A DNA stretch of 64,000 nucleotides. It comes from Cardiocondyla obscurior (lineage: Eukaryota; Arthropoda; Insecta; Hymenoptera; Formicidae). Positions 53,206 to 64,000 of the stretch are shown piece by piece. The position numbers and the translations under genes are program-made. The stretch lies in the NCBI RefSeq assembly GCF_019399895.1, contig NC_091890.1, positions 1,102,705 to 1,166,704 of the forward strand. Direction: 5' to 3'. Within the stretch, counting starts at the first letter, position 1. Every line of letters starts with the position of its first letter. Under the pieces are notes generated by a model that saw nothing but the letters and a program-made list of their open reading frames with translations, did not search any database and had not been told where the DNA came from.

Positions 53206-55532
53206 ATGGTTCAGATGGAACCTCACGAAGCAGAAGAGTTACTTAAGTATCATCTGCGAAAAAACAATCTTTTGCCAGATGAGTCCAGATCATGGACTGT
53301 CAATTATTCTCCTCTTGGAGGCCGCGGAATATTTGCCACGCGAGATATTCAAGCCGGCGAGCTGATTTTTACGGACGTTCCACTGTTAATAGGGCCACGT
53401 TGTTGTAACAAGTCTCTGCCGATGTGCGTTGTCTGTTATAAGAGTAATTGCCCTCTTTTCCCCTGTGATCATGGCTGCGGCTTACCGATTTGTTCTGCGG
53501 AATGCGAAAATTCCACATTGCATATTGAACGGGAATGTCGATTTATGAGAGAATGGGTGCCAAATTGCGGTTCTTCATGGTCCAAGGATCTGTTACTTGC
53601 GGTAGTGTTAGTACGTAGTCTCACATTATCGAAAGAGCAACGTAAGCTCTTATATGCTTTCGAGTGCCACAGAAATCTTACTCCTAATTACGAGGTACGT
53701 TTCGTTTTCTAGAAAATATTCTATAAATTTTTCATAAATATTTAACTTCGGAGAAATATAGAAAATAAATAGTTAAATTTTCATAAATGATAGTTTATTA
53801 CCTTATACTTTTTTTTCTTCAGTCTTTTTTCAAGTAATTTTCCATTTTCTAATAAATTTTGCATGTAATATTTATATAAAACATGTAGCAAATAAAACTT
53901 CTTATGAGTTTATCAACTTATGAGGCAGATCGATTTTCTAAAAAAAAACGTAGTCCATCTTCCTGACGATGAGCAAATGGAACTGATGAAACGTACTTGC
54001 GGTGTCTTCAATACGAATTCGTTTGAAGTTGTAGTTATATCTTCACCTGATAAAGATCACACAACGAGTTTACGTGGTCTTTATCCAATGGGTGGGTTTC
54101 AAAATCATTGTTGCGTACCGAATACTAGACATCACTTTGACGAACAGCAAAAAGTGTATGTAAGCGCCGCGTTACCTATTATCGCTGGTGAGGAAATCAC
54201 CATGTCTTATACCAATTTGTTATGGGATACATGGAGGAGAAGGCAATTTTTGAATATTACCAAACATTTCTCTTGCAATTGCAACAGGTGTTCCGATCCA
54301 TTGGTATGTTAAGGTCATAACAACTTGTAATAATAATAATTTAGGCAAAGTATTCTTTTTCTTCTTCTCCAGGAATTTGGTTCCCAACTTCTCGCGCTTT
54401 TCTGTGCAAAAGACGATTGTGCAGGTCATTTATTACCTCACAATTCTCTTAATTATAAATCATCCTGGATCTGTAACAAGTGCCAGACCAGTGTAAATCA
54501 TAGACAGGTGTTTATAATCATAATTTATTTTTACAATACTTAAAATTAATTTTTATTTCATCTACGAATGTAAGTTTCACTATTTTGTAGATCGAGTGCA
54601 TTCGTTCGGGCTTGAACTCATTTGTATCTAATGTTATATACAAAACTCCGCGAGAAATTTTACGCTTTGTAGAAGTAGAATTATCAAAATTGGTACCCGC
54701 TACTAATTATAGCTTATTAAATATAAAGTATTGCATAATCTCCTACTTTGGTAGATTACCTGATTTGAAATGGATAGGTAAGATATATATTTTATTTAAA
54801 TTAATTATAAAAAATCTTGGGAATTTTATTACCTTTATGTTGCACAATATATGTATACGCCGTTAATATAAAATTCATATTACTGTAGATCTCACGGATG
54901 CAGAACTTAGAATTAAGCAGATGTATTGTAATGATATACTTTCTGCTTTGGATGCTTTGAATTCTGGAGATTCGATTACTAAAGGTAATATGTGATACGG
55001 GAGATATTGTATATACATTACTTATGTTGATTTCTAACGTAGATTTCTTGTTCCTGTGAACAAAAATCAGATAAAAATTTTTTTTTTTATATAAATTGTA
55101 ATAATTACGCCACGACATGAATAATATATTAATTCATGTCAAAATTATATACAAAATTAAAAAAAAATCTTACGTTTTAATTATTATATTAAATTAAAGT
55201 TTTTAAAATTATAATTACAATTAAAAAATCAACATATAATTTTTTAATGTATTTATAATATATTTTTAGGTCTTGTTTTATACGAGTTGTATCGTACAAA
55301 TCTTGAATTACTTAAACGTCAAATTTCCGATGATAATGCTGCACAGACACATTCACATATAAGAGTATGTCAAATTATACATATATGTATAGATTATATT
55401 TTAATTATGTATTAATTTAAAACCTGTCTTTTTGTTTTGCTTTAGACTGACAATAATGAACAAATATTACAAAAAGCAATGAGTATATTACAAAATGATG
55501 TCGGTGCAGCTTGCGTTCGCAAAAGTGATTAA
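53206..55532 (+). CDS. SET and MYND domain protein, SmydA-like (putative lysine methyltransferase)
   Basis: Seven exons: 53206-53694, 53929-54303, 54373-54507, 54591-54777, 54889-54984, 55270-55364, 55446-55532. The product is 487 residues, with consistent phases and GT/AG borders. The SET domain is split around a MYND zinc finger, as in all SMYD proteins: LGGRGIFATRDI (about 37-48), MYND Cys/His set CVVC...FPCDHGCGLPICSAEC...ERECRF (about 74-113), NHCCVPN (222-228), GEEITMSYTN (250-259) and post-SET CNCNRC (about 279-284). The exon 2 acceptor at 53928/53929 is chosen because it gives YEIDFLKKNVV in frame; an upstream AG does not. Fly SmydA genes are an arthropod-expanded group whose substrates are mostly unknown. 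The usual NHSC motif reads NHCC here, which may affect activity. Tail-to-tail with Flacc. Confidence 0.9.
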
Positions 55533-55594
55533 TATATTGATTTTATTTTACTTTACTCGATATTAGAGATATATATATATTATGAAAACACGAA

Positions 55595-55600
55595 AATAAA
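55595..55600 (+). promoter_or_regulatory. Polyadenylation signal AATAAA of the Smyd gene
   Basis: AATAAA begins 63 bp after the Smyd stop codon. The 249-bp gap to the Flacc stop codon holds both 3' UTR ends or overlapping antisense ends. Confidence 0.5.
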
Positions 55601-55781
55601 AACTGCACTTAAATGGTTCTGATTTTTTAGCTCAACACTTATTCACGAACTGTATAGTATACGTAATAAAAGATTTGTAATATATAATAGATTAATGAAA
55701 AGGTATATATATTTAATATAGTAATAAATAACAAAAATAGTTGTTATTTATAACTTAATATATATAAATATAATTACTTTT

Positions 55782-58700
55782 TTACATTACTTGCTGCAAT
55801 AAACTTTTCGCTTCTTCATACAAGGTAGCACTCGGTTTTAATGTTTCCCAATCGTAGTCAACGTCTTCGTCGTAACTCAGATTACTATTTCTAAAAAGAA
55901 TTTTATTATATTAACAAATTACATATCATTAAGTTCTACAATTATTAATTTAATGTTATTAATTGCTATTTATAATAGAATATATATTTGCTTTTAAATT
56001 AAATATAGTTTAAAGCTAGTTACCTGTACAAAGTATCGTCTACAGCATGCATCGCACCATTGCCTAAATCCTGAAGTAATCGATTTCGAGCAAGCGCTGA
56101 ATGCATTAGTGCAATATCATTTAACAAAAATTCTTTATGATCTACAAAAGAAAATAGGAATTTATTCACACAAAGACTTAAGTTTTTGTATTTCGATTTA
56201 ATTACACGGAGGTACTTACCGTTTTTTTCATATTTTTTTAGCAATTTTTGTACAAAATCTTCACCTGCATATTTTTTAGATATACCGATTCTGTAAAATA
56301 TCGCTTTACATTGCCATCTGTTTTCCGCAGAGTTTTGGTCAGACGGTACAATTCTCTTCGCTTGAGTTTCCTTTACGAGAGATTCCCAATCAACTCCTAA
56401 AGCGTCACCTAATCCTTTACCACTCGTTTTAATGTCTTCTTCCAATTCACCATCAGAAATTTCTTCAAAGTCCATAGTTTCCATATTATCGTCTTCCATA
56501 TTTCTAACATAATAATAGAAAAATTAAATATATAAAAAGTTTGACATTTTAAAGAAATCTCGTATAAACAAAATTTATTCTTTATATATCTTACTTCAAT
56601 GACACTGTATCGGCATTATCCTTAGATTTTGAACTGAAAATAGTTTCTTCTGTAGGTTCTTTAGGAGATAATTGAGCTGGCTCCTGTACAGTTGATTGTG
56701 TATCGCGATGTGCGGTGTCTGATGTTTTCTTATTTGCCCGTGTTTTATTTTCCGTATCCTGTCAAAAAAATTATATACAAATATTTTAATACTTTTTCAA
56801 AGTAAAATAAAAAATTAAAATGTGAGGATATATACCGCTATATCTTCTTCCATATTCAATATATCATCAGGATCGTCGCTTATATCACTTAAATCGCTTT
56901 CAGTATGAAGTGTTTGTAAAGATTCGTCGGTGACTGGACGTTTTGGTTCCACCACAACGGGTTCCTTGATTTCAGGTTTATCTTTTTGAGAATTCTTCTT
57001 TGGAAAATTATCCGTAGACTTTTCTCTAGGAGTTGTGGTTAATCTACCTTCGGCAAGTTCCATCAATTTTTTGTTAATAGGCTCTTCTTTCATACTGCCG
57101 TAAATAGCAGCCTGTTTAGCAGAAGGGTGAATTGTAGGCTCTTCTCTTGTTTCCGGTGCATTGTACGACCGTCTTTTGCTATAAAAATTAATCTCGATTA
57201 ATATTTTAATTAATATGCCAGATATACTCATATTATTAATTTATTTTATTGTAATCTTGCGTAAAATAGTACGCTACCTATGTTGCGTAGAATCTCCATG
57301 CTCTAAGTCCTTCGACCGGTCATTTCTATAGTGAGATCGAACGTGCACATTCTGATTATCCCATTTCCGTGTATCGTTTGTCGGCTTCCAGTCATTTAGA
57401 GTATTATCGTACCGAGGATTCCACTCTTCGTCATGTATTTCTGAACGAGGTAGACTCTCCCTGCCCTCCCACAATGTTCTAGTGCGCCATTCTCTGTCTT
57501 CCCATTCTACGGGATAATTACGGTCTCGATTGTGCTCCACATCGCGATGATGTCCTTCCCAATTATCGTTAGAAACAGTTTCATCTCTGAAAATTAAAAA
57601 CAATAGATAATCTAACGTTTAAATCGCAAAAGAATAATTATCTTTTTAATTCATAATAATTAATTACCTAATATTCGCTCCACCACTTCTCAATTTATCG
57701 CCAGGATAAAGAGGATGTCGATGATGATGATGATGATGACGATGCTCGTCGAAGGATGTTCGTTCTGTAGCCTGAATCACGTATCTCGAGTCTCTAGATC
57801 TCTCGTCGCGTGCAGTGCGTCTTTCTTCGAACGGACTGTCGTATCTTCTACCCTCGATAGTTTTCCTTCTGTCATCCTCGTGGATATGAGCGTGATCCCG
57901 ATATTCCACGTGCGGTGTCGGCTCTTCCTGTTCGTCCCAGTGTTCAGGCATTCTGCCGTAATTTCTACCAAAATTCCTATCCACCTCCATGGTGCGTCGT
58001 GGACTGTTCGCGTCTCGACGGTCCACTATTCGATCGATTTTGCTTGGAACGCGGTTTGATTCGATTCGCGGTTGATCCTTTCTGTTGCCGTGCTCCGACG
58101 CGTGACCACGTTCGTACCTCACGCCGAATCTTCGGTGACGATCTCTGTCGTAGTGACCGTCTACTATGTCCAATAGATGATCACGCGGTAGAGCAGGTGA
58201 CACGGTTACCGCCGACGAGGAAGATGGGACCGGAGCAATGGGTAACGCTGATGATGATTGAACACTCGATGACGTCGCAACGTGACCACTTTTGTCGTGC
58301 AAAGATGCACGATCTAAAGACGTTTCACGAAAACGATCCATGCGATCCCGAGGCGAGTTGATGGTCGGCTTGCCGCGGTTCGACACTTCCTTTTCGACAA
58401 CGCTGTTTCTGTCATATCTTCCGTCTAAACGTGACTGCGTAGAACTCCGTTCACGCTCGGCGAGAGCTTTTGTTTCAGACCGCTCCCGTTCGCGATCACT
58501 TCTGCTCCGCTCACGGGTACCGCTCTTTTCAAAAGACACGTCTTTGCCTAGGGATCGCTCCTTAACCCTACTGTTATAACGCGAATTTTTGTCTACAGAC
58601 ATACTCAATGCAGCGGGTGAAATTACCGCAGGTACGTCTCTCTCTCGTGACTTTATAGGCTTCTCCCTTTCTCGGTCACGGTCGCGATCCCGCTCTCGTA

Positions 58701-60793
58701 ACTCTCGATCTCTTTCACGTTCACGGTCACGTTCTCGCTCCCGTTCGCGATCCCGGTCTCTCTCCCTATCGCGTTCGCGTTCACGTTCTCTATCGCGATC
58801 TCGGTCCCGATCACGATCTCGTTCGCGTTGCCTTTCATTGCGACAACGTTCCTGGGATCCATCCTTATCCTTGTCGCGTTGAGGCTGATCGCGAGGCAGT
58901 CTCGAAGAACGTTCGTCTCTCGTCTCTTTCTCACGTTGACGCTCGCGGCTTTTCTGCCGCAATTTATCGCCGCTGTAAGTTTTCTCATCAAAATCTTTGT
59001 TGGTATTGCTTCTTCGATAATTTTCATCCTGATTAGAAGTCACAGTTTGTTTTACTTTGCTCTGCTCGTTCTTTCTTGCGTCATCTCGTTCTTTACTCTT
59101 GTCTCTCTTGTGCGACTCGCGATCTTTTTTCTCTACATCCCTCGCGCGATTAGACGAGTTGCCCTGCTTCTCGGGATTTTTTGCTGGAGTAAGGTCACGC
59201 CTCGTTCTCGACGGCGTTCGACTGCGTTGTGCTTTTGACGACGCATTGTCTTTAACGTGTTGATACTTGGACGATCGTTCCGTCGACGACGGAGGTGGTG
59301 GTGTACGCGAACGCACATCCTTGTCCTTGCACTTTGATCTCAACCGATCGTCTGACTTCATCTTTTCGTCGATAGTGCGATTTTTTTCCTTCTCCTGTTC
59401 CTTGATTTTGTCAAATGACTTGCACTTAACAACGTCCTTGGACAAACATTCGTCCATGTCGCGAACCTTTTTGTAATGCCGGCCATCCTCTTTGTCCACT
59501 TCTCGATTACTTTTTATTGTTTTCGGCGATTCGCTCCTGTTTCTTTCCCGAATTTTGTTGGACGGCGCATGATGCGCGACGGAAACCTGCGAGCCTAAAG
59601 TCGTTGTCGTTGCAGATGTGACTCCACTCGTGGAGCCCTGTTGTATCACAGGTGATCTAGCGCGTAATGAGCCAGAGTGCTTCTTAGATGCAGACGATGA
59701 TCCATATTTCTTGACTGATCTCGAGATGAGTTCCTTCTTTGTGGAATTACTCTCGAGTTTGCGTTTCTTCTTGTTGACAGATTTTTCGCTTCTTGTTCCC
59801 AATCTCTTGAGCTTCAATCTACAAAATACATTTGTGTTAACTTGTTTTAAAATTAGTTACGTATATGACGAGCACTAATAATTTTTTTTAGATTTTATAT
59901 TACAAAATAGAAATAATCTTGCTCGTTAAAATAAACACTTACTTTCTCTTTCTGTCTTTATCCTCGCTATAATCAGCAGAAATGTTATGATGCCTTTTAC
60001 TCTTAATCTTTTTAATTTTCTTATGCGAGTCGGATGTCGATGTAGAAGAAGAGTCGTCGCTGCTTGAGCTACTGCTACTGCTAGACGTGCTGGATGTGCG
60101 TGAACTGGAGGAGGAGCTCATCGCTTTTTTCTTCTGCCTTACTTTATCCTTGCCATGTACTTCTTTGTCTTTCTTCATTTGTAATTCCAATTCTCGTTGT
60201 AATAATTGCCGCCGTCTCTCCAAAACTTTCTCGTCCTCGTACTCGAGATCTGTCTGATTCCACTCTTCTATGTTTAAGTCTGGGCTGTGCGATGCCTTTT
60301 TCACGATCTTCGACGTGAGTCGTTTAAAAGGATCCTCAATGAGCTAAAATATTAAGAGCGTTAAAAAAAGAGCTTCTTAGCCTGCGCTAACAGTTAATTA
60401 TATCGTAACGATAGAAAAATGCTGTACGGTCTATACTTACCCCAGATGTACTTGCGATTGCATTATCCTTCTTAGCACGTTTAGATGGGCTTATCAATGT
60501 ATGTGTGTTGGCGTATCTAGTTAACAAAGAAAAAGACCGATAACGGACATTAAGCTGGTGAAAAATAATTAAATAAAATAAGTGAAGTCCGCCGCTCACT
60601 TGCAACTCTTTCCGTAAGAACAACTGCCGTTGAGGGCCCAATTTCTGCAGTAATCCGACGTACTCTGAGCGGCGGCGGCGGCGGCGATCGCTGGTTTGGT
60701 GCCCAACCTCTCAAACACACTCGGCCGTCGTGAAGAGTCTGTATTACATTTCGTAGGGTCAGCCGTTATCTTCCTTATGTTTGGCTTTGACAT
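55782..60793 (-). CDS. flacc: ZC3H13 / Flacc homologue, m6A writer-associated CCCH zinc finger protein
   Basis: Ten exons in order: 60793-60600, 60516-60441, 60343-59943, 59818-57668, 57586-57278, 57178-56836, 56758-56595, 56503-56220, 56141-56024, 55890-55782. The product is 1382 residues with phase agreement at every junction. A CCCH-type finger lies at about 49-70 (Cys49, Cys58, Cys64, His70). It is followed by a charged helix (about 127-151), a Ser-rich block (166-196), a long Arg/Glu/Asp/Lys low-complexity region (densest about 546-606), a poly-His run (about 917-924) and a conserved acidic C-terminus with FEEISDGELEED and GLGDALGVDWESLV. ZC3H13 (fly Flacc/Xio) bridges Nito to Fl(2)d in the nuclear MACOM complex. 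It is needed for Mettl3-Mettl14 mRNA methylation and, in flies, for Sxl splicing. The start ATG at 60793 is the first in frame, with an upstream stop at 60857-60859. Confidence 0.92.
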
Positions 60794-61087
60794 ATTATCA
60801 CCATAAAGCACTTGTATTCTCACAATGGAAGCGCATAACTGCGAGCGTGCGGGCGTTCACGTGCCGCGCGAAATCGTCATGCGACTCGGCGATGCGGTGT
60901 ACGCGCGAGGCCGAAGGGCATTTCGTTCCCGTCGCTCCCGGACATGTGGAAGTAGTGGGAATGCCACTGCTGGCCACCGCCACCGTAGGGCTTCTCGTCT
61001 CCCCTTCCCCGTAACGATCGTTCACCTCGCGAGTCGTCCTCAGCGAGATCGTAGCCGCCCGTGACCCCGCGCACGGTCCTTTTCGGC
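60794..61087 (-). promoter_or_regulatory. CpG-rich 5' flank / probable 5' UTR of Flacc
   Basis: This GC- and CpG-rich block lies directly upstream of the Flacc ATG in otherwise AT-rich surroundings, as expected for a promoter or 5' UTR. It ends at a strong polypyrimidine tract followed by CTAG on the minus strand, an acceptor-like site at 61088. Either Flacc has an upstream non-coding exon spliced to this site, or the block contains a separate terminal exon (next entry). Confidence 0.4.
60877..61087 (-). CDS. Candidate exon upstream of Flacc, ~69 codons to a stop (uncertain)
   Basis: After the acceptor-like T-run plus CTAG, one minus-strand frame is open for about 69 codons to a TGA at 60877-60879. 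It reads PKRTVRGVTGGYDLAEDD, a Gly-rich stretch with QQWHSHYFHMSG, then RTPHRRVA. I recognise no domain. It could be an alternative last exon of the gene whose 3' coding exon is at 63.9 kb, or simply a chance frame in the GC-rich Flacc 5' UTR. It is not in frame with Flacc. Confidence 0.2.
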
Positions 61088-63892
61088 TAGAAAAAAAAAA
61101 AAAAGTTGACGAGACCGGCCATGTTTGTCCGGGTCGGTAAATCAGTCGATCTTGATTATCGACCATCTTGATGATAAGTATAAAATTTCTATTATTAATA
61201 ATGCACACGTAATCGCGTAATTAGCTCGTAATGTGCGCCAGTTAAATATATACGTCGTTATCGCAGTTATTTTATTAATAGGAGCACGCACTTGCGACGT
61301 TATAGTAGCCTATTGTAAATGCAAAATTATATTTTTCTTTTTTTTTTTTTTCACGTGGTCGTCACCGGATTGAGTAACTGTGTTAATTATATACATATAT
61401 ACAAGTATAATTTTTACATAAAATCGAACGGAATAAATATATGCTTACGTTACTTGACAATTACTTCGGCTGCGATCTCGATCGACTCGCGGAGACCTTC
61501 CGGATTTTGTCGCGCAGCTTTTCAATAAAAAAAAAAAAAAATGTGAAAATAATAGCGATGTTAATAAACGTATAAAATTAATAAATGTACATACAAAATT
61601 ATACAGAGTAGCAAAACAACAGAACGCTTGTTGTGCACGATCATCATTACATTATGCGCGCTTATCGCAAAATATGCGGAAATCGGATGACTTAATACCA
61701 GAGTCACGTCGAATCATGCCAATTAAACGAGAATGACCGATCAGACGACCGATGACTAATAAGCAATGCCGTATCGCCTTTCGCTGAATCTTACTTTTCG
61801 CAATATTATACAAGAATTTACATGTCTCTTTTACGCATTTATTAAATTTCGTTAATATTTCGCATTCCTCTGGCTTAAAAAAAAAAAAAAAAAAAAATAC
61901 TATAATTTATCTAAACTATTACAATAAAAAATCCACTTGCCGTTCGCATGTGTTTTTTTTTTTATTAGAATAAAAATGATAATTCAATAATTCATACATA
62001 TTCCAATCGAACTGATCAATTTACCTTCGGGTCGTTTGCCGTAACTCGATTAGCACGATTAACGCCGGGAATGCATTCGCACGTTAATTGTAAACATTAC
62101 GCTTCACATGGGCGAACGAGCGAACGCAAAGCACACCATTGTAAATGTATCGGGGTCGTCGAAACAATTAAAGTAGCGCTTTTCGCACATAAGCGCGTAT
62201 TGCACACCAGGAAAGTAGAGAAAAGTATTTCTTTATACGCATAATTTTTTTTTTTTTTTTTTGCATGCTTGAGATTACGGTGTGACACTGGAGTGACGCC
62301 TCGTGCTACACTGATATTACACACATTAAACTTTTGCCGACGTTACATACACAGCGAATGAAACCTACGGTGATACCCCGCATAACAATAAATTAGACTG
62401 CATAACGATTCAATAAGGATTATACAACATCTGCATTTATATCTATATATTATATATATAATCGTTTGACTATATATCCACACGTTTTTTTTTTTTCTTT
62501 CTTTTTCTTTTCTTACTCGCTCGTAATTACAACGACCTTTAGCGCAACTTTACATACAAAAATTGATTAAAAAAATATTAGTACGAATATAATATGGATT
62601 AACATCTTGCATATTTAAAATATATGTATGTGTATATTAGTGATTAGCAAAATATAATTGTAATTTTAATCGCGGCATACAATCGCTCTAAACAATTGTC
62701 GAACATAAGAGGCATTGACGGCACATCATGTCCGTTCTCTCACCTAAAAGTCTAAAGCAACGATATCCAACCTTGCGCCACGATTACAATCTTTTCACAT
62801 ACATTATTATTTTATCTTCAGATAATCCAAATATATATATGTGTATATCGTATGTACATACATGTATGTATGTAGGTATAGCGTTTCATTCTGAGGTAGA
62901 TCGAGTCAGCAAACAGCAAACAACTATATAATTCAAAGCTCGTTTCTAAGTGCATCTAATGCACGCAATCTAGATCTTTTACTATTACAATTAAAACTAC
63001 ACCGTTGTCTGAATAATAAAAACAAAAAAGATCATCAATGTCAATTCTTGGTATTGTTGCGTCAGCCGCCATCAATAATTCCGAAACCTTGATCATCATT
63101 ACTAATTACGTAAGAGTGGAATTAATTATATCTATTCGGGGAAGAAAAACAAAAAACGATCGTCGAGATATGTTTTGAACTCGAACAATATTAATCAGTA
63201 TTATTAAACCTAATGCAAGTTTTATTATCGTTTTGAAGCTAACAGTACTGCTGCGTAATGCATATTTATTGCAATTAAAAAATTAAATTTAGAATTAGAT
63301 GTGCAACACTGATCTAATAGACATTGATGATATCTCTCGTACGTTATAATTATTAAGTGACATTCGGCACTTTTTCTTTGCACTTTCATCAGGATATATC
63401 ACTGTTAATAGAAACAAATGATACATTTGCAGCTAATTTGTAAAAAAAAAAAAAAAGAACTCCTTTGTTTGTACAAATACATTATTGAAACTATCATACG
63501 TGATGCGTGAAAAATGTTATATACAAATTGATATTGCATATATATAAATACATGTATATATACAATAAGAGAAAATGCAGATATTTTTGTAAAAAAAAGT
63601 GACGATTTGAAAGTCTAAAAGATAAACCAATATATATATATATACATATATATTATATATCTCAAGGTTTCGTTTCATATTTTCATCGATAAACAATTAT
63701 CTGAAATAATGTAAGATATTTGTTAATTATACGTTAATCATAAGTTAACTGTATGTTTGCTTTTTGAAGCACTGCACAGCAACTTTAAAGATAAAAAGCA
63801 ATATTATACTATGTATATATAGACATACAGCATATTTTTCTAAAGTTATATACACGCGTAGACATAAAATAGGAAAACGGTTCGGTAGAATA
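61088..63892 (-). other. AT-rich region, probable long 3' UTR of the right-edge gene
   Basis: About 2.8 kb of AT-rich DNA with many homopolymer runs and TA-dinucleotide repeats (for example about 62440-62460 and 63620-63660) separates the last coding exon of the right-edge gene from Flacc. All open frames are short and featureless. An AATAAA on the minus strand at about 61268-61274 could end the transcript just before the Flacc promoter. The interval is therefore most simply read as 3' UTR plus a little intergenic DNA. Confidence 0.4.
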
Positions 63893-63987
63893 TTAAAAAT
63901 TATCGATACCACCATCGGGAATACCGGCTCTAATATTTTCCAGTACTTTGTTCACAAATTCTGTTGAATGATTTGCTATTCGCATTT
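63893..63987 (-). CDS. Last coding exon of an unidentified minus-strand gene (partial)
   Basis: The minus strand shows an acceptor TTTATTACAG ending at 63988. After it, one frame stays open for 31 codons to a TAA at 63893-63895. It reads MRIANHSTEFVNKVLEN, then IRAGIPDGGIDNF-stop. The other two frames stop earlier. The peptide looks like a genuine conserved C-terminus (amphipathic helix, then a Gly/Asp-rich tail), but I cannot name the protein. The rest of the gene lies beyond the right edge. Confidence 0.5.
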
Positions 63988-64000
63988 CTGTAATAAAGAA

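Noticed and set aside
53881..53950. Apparent frameshift in the Smyd gene at a 9-base A run
   Set aside because: It only appears if the upstream AG at 53887 is used. The AG at 53927-53928 gives an unbroken frame with a family-like sequence.
58589..58882. Plus-strand Ser/Arg repeat frame resembling an SR protein
   Set aside because: It is the exact antisense of the Flacc Arg/Glu/Asp tract and is not an independent gene.

Overview
This is a eukaryotic, intron-rich window that looks like an insect nuclear genome. The non-coding DNA is unusually rich in CpG. All readable genes are insect or metazoan families with small phase-consistent introns and GT/AG borders. Poly(A)/poly(T) tracts interrupted by single G or C are everywhere. 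High CpG with this architecture suggests Hymenoptera, most likely an ant. That assignment is inference and no species is claimed.

The left two thirds (1-38.6 kb) is essentially one minus-strand gene fragment. A first coding exon lies at 38.4-38.6 kb. Two further exons at 2.5-3.1 kb encode the start of a Dbl-homology (RhoGEF) domain. The DNA between them behaves as one roughly 35 kb intron: I found no recognisable gene, RNA gene or complete mobile element in it. It does contain about a dozen unrelated local tandem duplications (2-6 copies, roughly 100-220 bp units) and several CpG-rich patches. The rest of the RhoGEF gene lies beyond the left edge.

The right third is compact. ATPAF2 (mitochondrial F1-ATPase assembly factor ATP12, plus strand, 41.6-43.0 kb) runs tail-to-tail into an eyes-shut-like gene (eys, minus strand, 43.1-51.0 kb). 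The eys product is a secreted EGF / laminin-G protein of 1112 residues, rebuilt here from 15 exons. Its fifth intron (47.2-49.9 kb) is a duplication hotspot, with a GC-rich minisatellite, a triple 111-bp repeat and a duplicated pair of exon-like segments on the opposite strand. Head-to-head with eys is a SmydA-type SET/MYND gene (plus, 53.2-55.5 kb, 487 residues). That gene runs tail-to-tail into the ZC3H13/Flacc homologue (minus, 55.8-60.8 kb, 10 exons, 1382 residues), a subunit of the m6A writer complex. At the right edge, the last coding exon and probable long 3' UTR of another minus-strand gene begin.

The genes are functionally unrelated (Rho signalling, ATP synthase assembly, extracellular sensory matrix, lysine methyltransferase-like, mRNA methylation). 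The layout is ordinary for an insect chromosome. The most unusual material is in the eys intron 5 repeat cluster, the tandem-duplication landscape of the giant intron, and a few non-canonical motif residues. No previously undescribed system is evident.
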